Of a stretch of DNA of 64,000 nucleotides, positions 25,141 through 34,913 are shown one piece after another (position 1 is the stretch's first letter; each line of letters starts with the position of its first letter). The notes under the pieces are model-generated. The model was not told where the DNA came from and did not search any database. It was given only the letters and a program-made list of their open reading frames with translations. The stretch is from Actinoallomurus spadix (GTDB taxonomy: Bacteria > Actinomycetota > Actinomycetes > Streptosporangiales > Streptosporangiaceae): NCBI RefSeq assembly GCF_024055725.1, contig NZ_JAMXMX010000005.1, positions 62,001 through 126,000 of the forward strand, in the 5' to 3' direction. Both the position numbers and the translations under genes were made by a program.

Positions 25141-25721
25141 ATGACGTCCATTCGTCACAAGAAGGACGCGATGCTCGACGCCGCCCGCGACTGCGTCCTC
25201 GCCGTCGGCGTCCGGCGCACGACGCTCACCGACGTCGCACGGCGCGCCGGCGTGTCCCGCATGACGATCTACCGGCGCTGGCCGGACGTGCGCACGCTCG
25301 TCGCCGACCTGATGACCCGGGAGTGGGCCGCCGTGGTCGCCCGCGTCATCCCGCCCGGCGATGGCGCCCCGGTCCGGCCACAGGCCGTCGAGGCGCTCGT
25401 CGCGGGGGTCGCCGCCCTCCGCGAGCACCCGCTGTTCCACAAGATCCTGGAGGTCGACCCCGAGGTCCTCCTGCCGTACCTCCTGCAGCGGCGCGGCACG
25501 ACCCAGGACGCCATGCTGCACGCGTTCGAGAAGACTCTGCGCGCAGGCCACCGCGACGGCACCATCCGCGCCGGCGACCCCGCCCGGCAGGCCCGCGCCG
25601 TCCTGCTCGTCGTGCAGTCCTTCGCCATGTCCGGGCACATCGTCGCCGACGGCGCCCCGGCCCTGTCGCCGCAGGCCTTCGACGACGAGCTGCGGCGGAT
25701 CCTCGACCGGTACCTCGCGCC

Positions 25722-25725
<4 letters not shown>
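25141..25725 (+). CDS. TetR-family regulator of the AGPS-GlpD module
   Basis: 194 aa. N-terminal helix-turn-helix (TLTDVARRAGVSRMTIYRRWPDVRTLVADL) and an alpha-helical ligand domain. It lies between the divergent flavoprotein gene and glpD, whose ATG overlaps its stop (ATGA). The order matches Rv2250c in M. tuberculosis as I recall it. It likely represses the 46-bp divergent promoter. The ligand is unknown, perhaps a lipid or acyl species. Confidence 0.92.
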
Positions 25726-27269
<1,544 letters not shown>

Positions 27270-27283
27270 CCGCGTCTCCCTGC

Positions 27284-27334
27284 GGGCCCGGCCCGCCGCC
27301 GGGGGATGCCCGGTCGGCGCGCGGCGCCGGGCCC
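27284..27334 (+). terminator. Possible terminator after glpD
   Basis: GGGCCCGGC (27284-27292) pairs with GCCGGGCCC (27326-27334) across a GC-rich loop that can form its own small stem. Position and strength fit termination. Confidence 0.45.
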
Positions 27335-27432
27335 CCTCCCCTCCGCGCCTCCGGGGGTGGCCAGGCGTGCGGAAAAGTGGCAACCTAGCGATTGCTTGCT
27401 TTCTTGCGCGGTGCACCGACGGAGGGCCCGAC

Positions 27433-28275
27433 ATGATCGAATTCCATCCCGTGACACGGCACATCGGCGCCGAGGTGACAGGAGTCGACCTGCGGAGACC
27501 CCCGTCCGACGACGAGGTCGCACAGATCCGCCGGGGCCTGCTCGACCACCTGGTCCTGTTCTTCCGCGACCAGGAGATCACCGACGAGCAGCACCTGGCC
27601 TTCGCCCGGCGGTTCGGCACGCTGAACGAGCCGCCGATGAAGACGTCGGCGAGCGCCATCCACGTCCTCGACCAGAAGGATCCCAAGGGCGAGGGCGGGG
27701 ACTCCTGGCACAGCGACAACACCTTCATGCCGGTGCCCCCGATGGGGTCGCTGCTGCGCGCCGTGATCCTGCCCGACGTCGGCGGCGACACCCTCTGGGC
27801 CAACATGTACCTCGCCTACGAGTCGCTGCCCCGGTCGATCCAGCGGCTGTGCGACGAGCTCGAGGCCGAGCACGACCTGACCATGTCGGTGACGAAGGCC
27901 ATCGCCAAGGGCCACCGGCTCGACCTGGAGGAGATGCGGCGCGCGTGGCCGCCCGTACGGCACCCCGTCGTGCGGATCCACCCGGAGACCGGCCGCAGGG
28001 CGCTGTTCGTCAACCGCAGTTCGACCACCCGCCTCGTCGGGCTGGACGACCGGGAGAACGAGGCGCTCCTGCCGCTGCTCCAGGACGTCGTCCGGTCACC
28101 GGAGTTCCAGGTGCGGCTGAAGTGGCGGGTCGGCACGCTGGCCTTCTGGGACAACCGCCCCACCCAGCACTACGCGGTCGCCGACTACACCCAGCGCCGC
28201 AAGATGCACCGCGTCACCATCAACGCTCCGGCCGAGATCGACGACGGCGTCCCGAAGGGCCCCCGGCAGGCCTGA
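27433..28275 (+). CDS. TauD/TfdA-family Fe(II)/2-oxoglutarate dioxygenase
   Basis: 280 aa from ATG 27433, 6 nt after GGAGGG. The iron triad is SWHSDNTF (HxD) and RPTQHYA (distal His), and the 2-oxoglutarate Arg is in RKMHRVTI. The start (HPVTRHIGAEVTGVDL) is typical of taurine/2,4-D dioxygenases. No transporter gene adjoins it, unlike the TauD at 48173, so the substrate is open: a sulfonate, alkyl sulfate or aryloxy acid. It is apparently monocistronic. Confidence 0.9.
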   Translation: MIEFHPVTRHIGAEVTGVDLRRPPSDDEVAQIRRGLLDHLVLFFRDQEITDEQHLAFARRFGTLNEPPMKTSASAIHVLDQKDPKGEGGDSWHSDNTFMPVPPMGSLLRAVILPDVGGDTLWANMYLAYESLPRSIQRLCDELEAEHDLTMSVTKAIAKGHRLDLEEMRRAWPPVRHPVVRIHPETGRRALFVNRSSTTRLVGLDDRENEALLPLLQDVVRSPEFQVRLKWRVGTLAFWDNRPTQHYAVADYTQRRKMHRVTINAPAEIDDGVPKGPRQA

Positions 28276-28317
28276 CCCGGGACCGCCCCGGCAGTACGGC
28301 CGGGGACCGGCCCGCGG

Positions 28318-28770
28318 TCAGATCTCCACCGCGGTCGCGTGCGCCGCTCCGGGCGCGAACGGCCGGGGCGGCGCCGGCCGGGGTCCCCCCACGGACGACG
28401 GCTCGCCGTCGCCTGCCGACAGCCGCCGGACCAGCTCGACCAGGGCACCGGCCTGGGCCACCGGCACCCACGCGGCCAGCAGGTTCATGGCGTCGGGAAG
28501 GGTCTCGGCGAAGACGTGCTCGACGACGTCCCCGGCGTTCCCCTCGAGCTGCAGCAGGAACTGCAGGGGCGGCTTCTCGCGGGAGTAGACCGCCAGCGTC
28601 AGCGGGGCCGCGGCGAACTCCTCGTCGCCGATCCGGCACCAGGCCTCGAACCCCAGCCCCGCCATCGCGGCGTACACGTCGCCGCCCTGCGGGTCGCAGG
28701 CCGCCATCACCGGGTCCTCGCGCTCGATCCACTCGCCGTTGACGAGGCACCAGGCGGGAACGGGCTCCAT
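28318..28770 (-). CDS. Hypothetical protein
   Basis: 150 aa from ATG 28770; the frame is open further upstream but the extension is Arg/Pro-rich and unlikely. The recognisable part (VPAWCLVNGEWIEREDPVMA, MAGLGFEAWCRIGDEEF, EKPPLQFLLQLEGNAGDVVE) looks like a folded alpha/beta domain with a Pro-rich C-terminus. I recognise no family. No signal peptide or membrane segment. Start uncertain, no clear ribosome site. Confidence 0.5.
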   Translation of the reverse strand: MEPVPAWCLVNGEWIEREDPVMAACDPQGGDVYAAMAGLGFEAWCRIGDEEFAAAPLTLAVYSREKPPLQFLLQLEGNAGDVVEHVFAETLPDAMNLLAAWVPVAQAGALVELVRRLSAGDGEPSSVGGPRPAPPRPFAPGAAHATAVEI

Positions 28771-28894
28771 CGCGATCACAGCGTCACGGTAGGACGCCAC
28801 CGGGTCACTGGCGAGGACGCCACGCCAGGGACGCACCGGGGGGCGAGGCGCGGGCCCGCTCACAGTCCCGGCGAAAAGTACGCCGCCGGGCGAG

Positions 28895-29365
28895 TCACCG
28901 CGCCGCCGGGCCGGCCGCCGGGCCTTCCCCGGAGCGCCGGGACGGAGGCACCGGTTCGGGGCGGTCCGTCTCACCGCTCAGGGCGAGGACGGGACGGGGA
29001 CCGCCCGGCCGGTACGGGTTCTCGGCCGCGTCCGGGGCGCCGTGGCGGAGGGCGTCCGGCGCGCATCGGTCCGGCGGCAGGAGGTCGATGACGACACCCC
29101 GGCATTCCTTGATCGCCTCGTCGAGGGCGGCGATCGCCTCGTAGATCTTCCGCGCGCCCACCTCGACCTCGACGTGCTCGCGGAAGTGCCCGAGCGCGGC
29201 GTGCAGGTCGAGTCCGACCTCGAAGAGACGGTGGATGAGCATGTCCACCCGCTCGTACGGCGGAGCGGTCTCGTCACCGGCCGGCCGAGGCGCCGCATCC
29301 GGGGAGACGCTGCCGGGTGCGGCCGCGGGGCTCCCGGCGTCCCACCTCATCTCGGCACCGGTCAC
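28895..29365 (-). CDS. Short protein with a DHp-like two-helix segment
   Basis: 156 aa from GTG 29365, preceded by AAGGGGCGAGG. Residues about 40-100 (DMLIHRLFEVGLDLHAALG ... ALDEAIKECRGVVIDLLPP) resemble the dimerisation helices of DevS/NarX-type kinases, whose pattern is VIQRLFAVGLSLQ ... LDxTIREIRxxIFDL. The phospho-acceptor HD pair and the ATPase domain are missing. The flanks are Pro/Arg/Ala-rich. It could be a dimerisation or decoy partner of a histidine kinase; this is inference from pattern alone. Confidence 0.55.
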   Translation of the reverse strand: MTGAEMRWDAGSPAAAPGSVSPDAAPRPAGDETAPPYERVDMLIHRLFEVGLDLHAALGHFREHVEVEVGARKIYEAIAALDEAIKECRGVVIDLLPPDRCAPDALRHGAPDAAENPYRPGGPRPVLALSGETDRPEPVPPSRRSGEGPAAGPAAR

Positions 29366-29554
29366 ACGCCTCGCCCCCTTCGCACGGTCCGCCGGAGGCG
29401 GTGCCGCAGATTTGCCGGTTTTGGTGGGGGATTGACGGTATTCACACTTCTTACCCAAGCTGACGCGTCGTACCCGGCGAACGCCCGGATGCGGCTCGCC
29501 GTTGTGGGTAGGGCTGCAGTGAGAAAGGCCACTCACCCGTGCGAGGTGGTCGCC

Positions 29555-30202
29555 GTGAGCTGGAGCCGTCAGGGTGTGCGGCTGCCCTTCACCGATCGCG
29601 ACGAGGCCGGGCGCCTGCTCGCGGAGGAGCTCGTGCCGCTGGGACTCGACGATCCGCTCGTCCTCGCCCTGCCCCGTGGCGGCGTGCCGGTCGGCCGGGA
29701 GATCGCCCGCCGCCTGGACGCGCCGCTCGACGTCCTGGTGACACGGAAGATCGGCTGCCCGGGCCAGCCGGAGCTGGGCGTGGGCGCGATCGCCGAGGGC
29801 GGGGAACCCGTCTTCGACGCCGACCTGATGGGCCGGGTGGGACTTACCCCGGCGGACGTGGAGGAGACCGTACGACGCGAGCGCGCCGAACTCGCGCGGC
29901 GCGTCACGGCCTACCGGGGGGATCGGGCCCTGCCGTCCGTCGAGGACCGGGACGTCGTGGTCGTCGACGACGGATTGGCCACGGGCGGGACGGCGCGGGC
30001 CGCGCTCGCGGCGGTCCGGGCGGGAAGGCCCCGGCGGCTCGTGCTCGCGGTGCCGGTCGGCGCCGCGCAGACGGTGAAGGCCCTCGCCGGCGAGGCCGAC
30101 GACATCGTGGTGCTGGCCGCCCCCTGGACGTTCCGCGCGGTGGGCCAGTGGTATGTGCGCTTCGACCAGTTGTCCGACGCCGACGTGCAGAGATTGCTCT
30201 GA
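29555..30202 (+). CDS. Phosphoribosyltransferase-family protein
   Basis: 215 aa from GTG 29555 with GAGGTGG 5 nt upstream. The PRPP-binding motif VVVVDDGLATGGTARAAL and the earlier LALPRGGVPVGREIARRL segment identify a type I PRTase fold. The WTFRAVGQWYVRFDQLSD ending is common in stand-alone actinobacterial members, where neither base substrate nor product is established. It is divergent from the DHp-like gene. Confidence 0.88.
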   Translation: MSWSRQGVRLPFTDRDEAGRLLAEELVPLGLDDPLVLALPRGGVPVGREIARRLDAPLDVLVTRKIGCPGQPELGVGAIAEGGEPVFDADLMGRVGLTPADVEETVRRERAELARRVTAYRGDRALPSVEDRDVVVVDDGLATGGTARAALAAVRAGRPRRLVLAVPVGAAQTVKALAGEADDIVVLAAPWTFRAVGQWYVRFDQLSDADVQRLL

Positions 30203-30234
30203 CCTGCCGTCCCGCCGTGGCGCGGGGTCCGCGC

Positions 30235-30274
30235 GCGGGCGGCGCCGCGGTGGTGTCCCGCGGCGGCCGCCCGC
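30235..30274 (+). terminator. Terminator after the phosphoribosyltransferase gene
   Basis: GC-rich arms at 30235-30250 and 30258-30274 pair over 16 bp with a single bulge and a 7-nt loop, 33 nt after the stop codon. Confidence 0.6.
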
Positions 30275-30309
30275 CTCGCCGACGAGTCCTCAGCGGTCGT
30301 ACGTGCGCC

Positions 30310-30315
30310 TACACT
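30310..30315 (+). promoter_or_regulatory. -10 element, leaderless geometry
   Basis: TACACT is followed after 7 nt by a GTG that opens a 59-codon frame, the same layout as at 25128-25141. Confidence 0.4.
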
Positions 30316-30322
30316 GTTGATC

Positions 30323-30502
30323 GTGGGCGGACGCGAGCTGAACGTGCTGTCGCCGCTGAACGAACCGGCGGCCGCGCGGATGACGGCCGGCACGGCGACC
30401 GTGCCGGCGCCTGGTGCGGGCCACCAAGCGGCCGAGCCGGGCGCACTCGCGGAGGTCGCCCGGCGCTCGGGGGATTCGTTCGCCCGTCGCATGAAGGGGT
30501 GA
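30323..30502 (+). CDS. Possible 59-aa leaderless peptide
   Basis: GTG 30323 stands 7 nt after TACACT with no ribosome site. The product begins MGGRELNVLSPLNEPAAARM and ends SGDSFARRMKG; it has no Cys, no membrane segment and no family I recognise. It fills the gap before the convergent WhiB gene. The only support is the promoter spacing and an uninterrupted frame. Confidence 0.3.
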   Translation: MGGRELNVLSPLNEPAAARMTAGTATVPAPGAGHQAAEPGALAEVARRSGDSFARRMKG

Positions 30503-30586
30503 AGCTTCTGAGATTCTCGGCGCTCTCGCCGTTCGGCCCGCGGCCAGCGGGCCTCGGCCTCGCGGCCGCGCGTAGCGAGGGGAACG

Positions 30587-30883
30587 CTACGCGGCGTTGG
30601 CGCGACGCATGCGACGGCGGCGCTCGGACGCGCGCTCGTCTTCGTTCAGGCCGCCCCAAGTGCCGTACTTCTCGGGCCGGGAGACGGCGTAATCAAGGCA
30701 TTCGTTGCGCACGGGGCAGCGCATGCACACGGCCTTGGCCTTACGCTCGCGGATCTCACGCTCCGGCTGACGCTCGCCGTCGGGGCCGAAGAACAGGATG
30801 AGGTCCTCCCCCCGGCACTCGGCAGCGTCCTGCCAGCCCCAGCTGGGACGGGGGAGGTTTGCCTGCCGACGTACCTGAGCCAT
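30587..30883 (-). CDS. WhiB-family iron-sulfur transcriptional regulator
   Basis: 98 aa from ATG 30883 with GAGGTGG upstream. The four cluster Cys are in AECRGEDL, VCMRCPVRNECLDYA (CxxCxxxxxC spacing). The GTWGGL turn and a basic Arg-rich C-terminus (ERRRRMRR) for DNA binding follow. WhiB proteins are actinobacterial redox or NO-sensitive partners of sigma factors. I cannot assign it firmly to a named WhiB/Wbl class. Monocistronic. Confidence 0.95.
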   Translation of the reverse strand: MAQVRRQANLPRPSWGWQDAAECRGEDLILFFGPDGERQPEREIRERKAKAVCMRCPVRNECLDYAVSRPEKYGTWGGLNEDERASERRRRMRRANAA

Positions 30884-31039
30884 AGAACTACCACCTCGTA
30901 GCTTGCTGGTGAGCAAATTTCGGTCACGGGCGCTACAGCAGTAAGAAGCGCGCAAAATCTTGCAACGTCTTGAAGCGCCGTGATGTTCCCCGAGAGCCGC
31001 CGTGTCCCCTTGGGAACGGCGAATAGGGCCTCGGAGAGG

Positions 31040-31951
31040 CTACACGAGGGCCGCCCCGTTGAGAAGGGCCAGGTCCCTTTTAACATACGTGGCGAGGTTC
31101 TCCGAACATCCCGCGCCGCAACCGCCGAGGCCGGCCCGCTCTACCCGGACGCGGTATCTTGCCTGGCCGGCGCGTACGACGGCGGTGCCGGCGACCATCG
31201 ACTCCACCGTGACGCCGTCCACCGCGAGGACCCCGGTGTGCGCGCGCACGAAGTGCTCGGCGGCCTGCACCGGCTCGGGCAGGCCCGCGCGTCCACGGTA
31301 GCGGTCGAGCACTACTTCTCCGTACTCGTACGCCCTCGCGGCCGCCACCGCGCGCCGTTCGTCCAGGTCGCCGTAGTACAGGCCGTGCGGGAGGCAGACG
31401 AGGTTCGCGGCGTAGCGGTCACCGCCCACATGTGTCGTTTCCCACACTTGCGCTCCGAAGCGCTCGCGGAGTGCGCGGGCCAGTGGCGCGCCGGTCCGCG
31501 CGCAGCAGGCGTTGCGGCGGCCGTGGGCGCAGACGAGCAGGAGCGGGCCCGGGACCGGCCGGCCGAAGCCGGGGGGCCGCCCGGCCGCCACGGCCGCCAG
31601 GTCGAGGCCGCCGAGTTCGGCCGGGGCGGTCAGCTCGCGCGCCTCCAGCCAGGGCGTCACGGGCCGGCCGTCCGGGGCGGTGTCCCCGGAGAAGCCGGTG
31701 TACACCCACAGCGGAGGAGTGGGACGTCTCCCGCGCGGCGCCCGGATGAACTGGACGCGCACTCCGTGCCGTCCGGCCCGGCCGAGGGCGTCGGCGACCG
31801 GCTCCGGCAGGTCGGTGTCCTCGACGCGCTCGGGCCACGGCCCCGGGTGCTCGATCAGCAGCCACGAGCGCGCCCCGGTCGTGGCGCTGGCCAGGCACGG
31901 GCGCTCCCCCGTGTGACTTCCCGGGCAGTGTGCACAGCGGTCGTCCGCCAC
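31040..31951 (-). CDS. Sucrase/ferredoxin-like (thioredoxin-fold 2Fe-2S type) protein
   Basis: 303 aa. Family motifs: CAHGRRNACCARTGAPLA (metal or cluster Cys), WETTHVGGDRYAANLVCLPH, and a C-terminal AGCSENLATYVKRDLALL. This matches the sucrase/ferredoxin-like family (Aim32 relatives), believed to bind a 2Fe-2S cluster. A 23-bp iron box starts 59 bp upstream, so expression should respond to iron. That fits a role in iron-sulfur or iron metabolism rather than sucrose. Confidence 0.85.
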   Translation of the reverse strand: MADDRCAHCPGSHTGERPCLASATTGARSWLLIEHPGPWPERVEDTDLPEPVADALGRAGRHGVRVQFIRAPRGRRPTPPLWVYTGFSGDTAPDGRPVTPWLEARELTAPAELGGLDLAAVAAGRPPGFGRPVPGPLLLVCAHGRRNACCARTGAPLARALRERFGAQVWETTHVGGDRYAANLVCLPHGLYYGDLDERRAVAAARAYEYGEVVLDRYRGRAGLPEPVQAAEHFVRAHTGVLAVDGVTVESMVAGTAVVRAGQARYRVRVERAGLGGCGAGCSENLATYVKRDLALLNGAALV

Positions 31952-32009
31952 AGGGTCCCCTGATCGATCGGCCGGCTCGGCGCCGAGCCGGTAACGGTCA
32001 CGCGCATTT

Positions 32010-32032
32010 GGTTAGGTGAGACTAACCTAACC
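32010..32032. promoter_or_regulatory. IdeR/DmdR-type iron box
   Basis: TTAGGTGAGACTAACCTAA (32012-32030) matches the actinobacterial iron-box consensus TTAGGTTAGSCTAACCTAA closely. The flanks extend the dyad to 23 bp with 10 of 11 pairs matching. It lies between the divergent sucrase/ferredoxin-like gene and efeO and may serve both. Confidence 0.88.
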
Positions 32033-32078
32033 ATCTCCGGGCGGTTCCATGCGCCATCCGCGAAGAAGACCCTGGTGA

Positions 32079-32117
32079 CGCCGTCGTTACGCGGGTGTGA
32101 ACACCCGAACGACGGCG
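32079..32117 (+). promoter_or_regulatory. Long hairpin in the efeO leader
   Basis: Outer arms CGCCGTCGTT / AACGACGGCG enclose an inner stem CGGGTGT / ACACCCG with a 3-nt bulge, about 16 bp in all. It lies between the iron box and the efeO start, 139 nt before the latter. It could be a terminator-like attenuator or an mRNA-stability element. Confidence 0.55.
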
Positions 32118-32256
32118 GAGCGCGCACCGGATCCGGGACCTCGGCCCCCGCCACCACGTTCTAGAGTGTCGGAGTCCGTCCGCCCGACGATCAACGCGCC
32201 GGCGCGGGCGGCGACCACCGACCAGGGACGGCGGCACGCCGGGCCCCGAGGAACCG

Positions 32257-33417
32257 ATGGAGTTCGCGATGCGCTTGCCGGCGCTCGCAGCGGGCGCGGC
32301 CCTGCTGCTCGCCGTGGCCGGCGACGGCGCGGGCCCGGCGCCCAAGGCGCCGCCGGCGCCCGCGATCGAGGCCGGCGCCTCCCGTTGCGGCACCGGCCGG
32401 GTGCCCCTGCGGCCGGGTCCGCAGGTGCTGCCGCTGCGCAACGACGGCGGCACGTCCACGAACGTCACCCTCATCGATCCCCGGACCGGCGCGATCTACG
32501 CGGAGCTGGAGGGCATGGGCCCCGGGACCGTCCGCTCGCTGCGGGTCACGCTCGGCCCCGGCTCGTACGCCTTCCGCTGCGCGCAGGACGGCCCCGGCGA
32601 CCCGGTCACCGGCCCCGTGACGAGGATCACCGGCACCGGGGGCGGCGGGACGCCGGGGATCGTCCCGGTCTCCGAGAACGACCTGTACGCGTCGGCGCGC
32701 GCCTACCAGACCTACGTCTCCACCGGCCTCGGCCGTCTGGTCGCCCGGACCGACGCGCTGCGGTCCGCCGTCGACGACGGCGACCTCGGCGCGGCGCGGG
32801 CCGCCTGGACGCCGGCGCACCTGGCGTACGAGCGCCTCGGGGCGGCGTACGGCACGTTCGGCGACTTCGACGGCCGGATCGACGGCCGGCCCGCGGGACT
32901 GCCCGGCGGTGTCCACGACGCGGGCTTCACCGGGTTCCACCGCGTGGAGTACGGCCTGTGGCACGGCGAGTCCGCCTCCTCGCTGGCCGGCGCGACGGAC
33001 CGTCTCGCGCGGGACGTCCGCGCCCTGCGGTCCGCGTGGCCCGACGAGCGCGTCGAGCCCGCCGACCTGCCGCTGCGCGCGCACGAGATCCTGGAGAACA
33101 CCCTGCAGTTCCAGCTCACCGGCGAGGCCGACCAGGGCAGCGGCACGACACTGCGGACCGCCGCCGCCAACCTCGAGGGCACCCGGGAGCTCGTCGACCT
33201 GCTCCGCCCGCTCCTGCGCCCCCGGTACGCCGGCCTGGCCGGCGTCGACGCGTCGATGGACCGGATGGCCGCCCTCCTGAAGGGACGCTCATCGGTCGGC
33301 GCGCTCTCCCGCGCCGACCGCGAACGCCTGAACGGCGCCGCGGGGGAACTGCTCGAACGCCTCGCCCCGATCGCCACGATCTGCGCGCCCCGACGTCGCC
33401 CCCAGGGAGCGGAATGA
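32257..33417 (+). CDS. efeO: EfeO-type iron uptake protein (cupredoxin plus M75 domain)
   Basis: 386 aa. A signal peptide ([18 protein letters not shown]; start ATG 32257 or 32269, both with ribosome sites) is followed by an EfeO cupredoxin-like domain ([27 protein letters not shown]). A peptidase-M75/imelysin-like domain with the HxxE iron motif in [10 protein letters not shown] comes next. EfeO delivers iron to the EfeU permease outside the membrane. It overlaps efeB by ATGA. No efeU is present. The iron box upstream indicates derepression under iron limitation. Confidence 0.92.
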   Translation: MEFAMRLPALAAGAALLLAVAGDGAGPAPKAPPAPAIEAGASRCGTGRVPLRPGPQVLPLRNDGGTSTNVTLIDPRTGAIYAELEGMGPGTVRSLRVTLGPGSYAFRCAQDGPGDPVTGPVTRITGTGGGGTPGIVPVSENDLYASARAYQTYVSTGLGRLVARTDALRSAVDDGDLGAARAAWTPAHLAYERLGAAYGTFGDFDGRIDGRPAGLPGGVHDAGFTGFHRVEYGLWHGESASSLAGATDRLARDVRALRSAWPDERVEPADLPLRAHEILENTLQFQLTGEADQGSGTTLRTAAANLEGTRELVDLLRPLLRPRYAGLAGVDASMDRMAALLKGRSSVGALSRADRERLNGAAGELLERLAPIATICAPRRRPQGAE

Positions 33418-34661
33418 CGCCCTCCGACCGCCGGTCCTTCCTGCGCGGCGCCCTGGCCGCCGGCGTGGCCGGAGCCGTGACCGGTCCCTCCGCCGCCCGG
33501 GCGGCCGGAGCCGTGACCGGCTCCCCCGCCGACCGGGCCACGGTCCGCTCCTTCCACGGTCCGCACCAGGCGGGCATCCTCGAACCGCCGAGGCGGCGGA
33601 CCGCCGTCGTGGCGTTCGACGTCATCGCGACGGGCCGCGGGGAGCTCACCGAGCTGTTCCGCACCCTCACCGACCGCGCCCGCGCGCTCACCGCCGGGGG
33701 CGCGCCCGTTGAGGCCGGGATCAGCGCACCGCCCGCCGATTCGGGGGTGCTCGGGCCCGACCTGCCGGGCGGCGGGCTCATGATGACCGTCGGGGTCGGC
33801 GCGTCCCTGTTCGACGACCGATACGGACTGGCGTCCCGGAAGCCCCCCGGCCTGACGCCCATGCGGACCTTCCCCAACGACGCGCTCGACCCCGCCTGGT
33901 GCCACGGTGACCTGAGCGTGCAACTGTCCGCGGACGAAGAGGACACGGTCGTGCACGCGCTGCGGGACGTCGCCCGGCACACGCGTGGCGCCCTGCAGGT
34001 GCGGTGGAAGATCAACGGCTTCGCCGGTCCGCCGCGGCCCAGCGGCACGCCGCGCAACCTCATGGGCTTCAAGGACGGCATCGCGAACCCCGACGCGGCG
34101 GACGCCCGGGAGATGAGCCGCCTGGTCTGGGCCGCCCCCGGCACGACCGGGCACGGCCGGGACGCGCCGGAGCCGGCGTGGACGGCCGGCGGCTCGTACG
34201 CCGTGATCCGGCTGATCCGGATGCTCGTGGAGTTCTGGGACCGGGTGGGGCTCACCGAGCAGGAGCAGATGTTCGGCCGGGCACGGGACACCGGCGCCCC
34301 CCTCGACGGGAACCACGAGCTCGACGAGCCCCGGTACGCCGAGGACCCGATCGGGAAGGTCATCCCGCTGACGAGCCACATCCGGCTGGCCAACCCGCGT
34401 ACGCCGCAGGCCGCCGACAGCCGGATCCTGCGCCGCAGCTTCAACTACGACCGGGGCGTGGACGCGGTCGGGAACCTCGACATGGGGCTGATCTTCACCT
34501 GCTACCAGCAGGACGTCGCCCGCCAGTTCGAGGCGGTCCAGACCCGGCTGTCGGACGAGCCGCTGACCGACTACATCCGGCCGTTCGGCGGCGGTTACTT
34601 CTTCGCGTTGCCCGGCGTCCGCGACGCCGCGGACTTCTACGCCCGCGCCCTCCTGAGCTGA
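33414..34661 (+). CDS. efeB: EfeB-type deferrochelatase / Dyp peroxidase
   Basis: 415 aa. A twin-arginine signal ([17 protein letters not shown]) shows folded, heme-loaded export. Dyp-peroxidase motifs are GFKDGIANP (GxxDG with catalytic Asp) and [10 protein letters not shown] (proximal heme His). Family members oxidise Fe(II) or release iron from heme outside the membrane, working with EfeO. It starts within the efeO stop (ATGA), so the two are translated together. Confidence 0.93.
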   Translation: MTPSDRRSFLRGALAAGVAGAVTGPSAARAAGAVTGSPADRATVRSFHGPHQAGILEPPRRRTAVVAFDVIATGRGELTELFRTLTDRARALTAGGAPVEAGISAPPADSGVLGPDLPGGGLMMTVGVGASLFDDRYGLASRKPPGLTPMRTFPNDALDPAWCHGDLSVQLSADEEDTVVHALRDVARHTRGALQVRWKINGFAGPPRPSGTPRNLMGFKDGIANPDAADAREMSRLVWAAPGTTGHGRDAPEPAWTAGGSYAVIRLIRMLVEFWDRVGLTEQEQMFGRARDTGAPLDGNHELDEPRYAEDPIGKVIPLTSHIRLANPRTPQAADSRILRRSFNYDRGVDAVGNLDMGLIFTCYQQDVARQFEAVQTRLSDEPLTDYIRPFGGGYFFALPGVRDAADFYARALLS

Positions 34662-34750
34662 GCGCTCCCTCGGCCGCGTCGAACACCCCATCGTCGGCGT
34701 AAGAGCCCCTGATGGGGCGAATCAGCCGTTCCGGGGACAGACGGCCCCTA

Positions 34751-34772
34751 GATCGGATAAAGATCAGATAAA
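34751..34772. repeat. Tandem 11-bp repeat GATCRGATAAA
   Basis: GATCGGATAAA and GATCAGATAAA stand head to tail in the AT-rich part of the gap before the phospholipase gene. It may be a binding site or contain a -10. Confidence 0.6.
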
Positions 34773-34788
34773 GAGATTTGAAGGAGCC

Positions 34789-34830
34789 ATGGCGTCCTGT
34801 TCACGTACGCGTCACCTTGTGTCAGCGTGA
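34789..34830 (+). CDS. Possible 13-aa upstream reading frame
   Basis: ATG 34789 follows AAGGAG at 2-nt spacing and encodes MASCSRTRHLVSA before a TGA, 83 nt upstream of the phospholipase start. The TRHLVSA end vaguely recalls sulfur leader peptides, but the RRHxDL core is absent. It overlaps a PHO-box-like element, so at most one of the two readings is likely to be right. Confidence 0.25.
   Translation: MASCSRTRHLVSA
34799..34820 (+). promoter_or_regulatory. PHO-box-like direct repeat
   Basis: GTTCACGTACG and CGTCACCTTGT are two 11-nt units resembling the actinomycete PhoP site (repeats of GTTCACC with 11-nt period). The next gene is a secreted phospholipase C, a usual phosphate-starvation target. 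Confidence 0.4.
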
Positions 34831-34913
34831 TCGTCGTTGCGGGTCGATGGGATCCCGGCTGAGCCGGGGCTCCGTCGGAGGACCGGTGTTTCACAACTTC
34901 AGGAGGCAACAGG

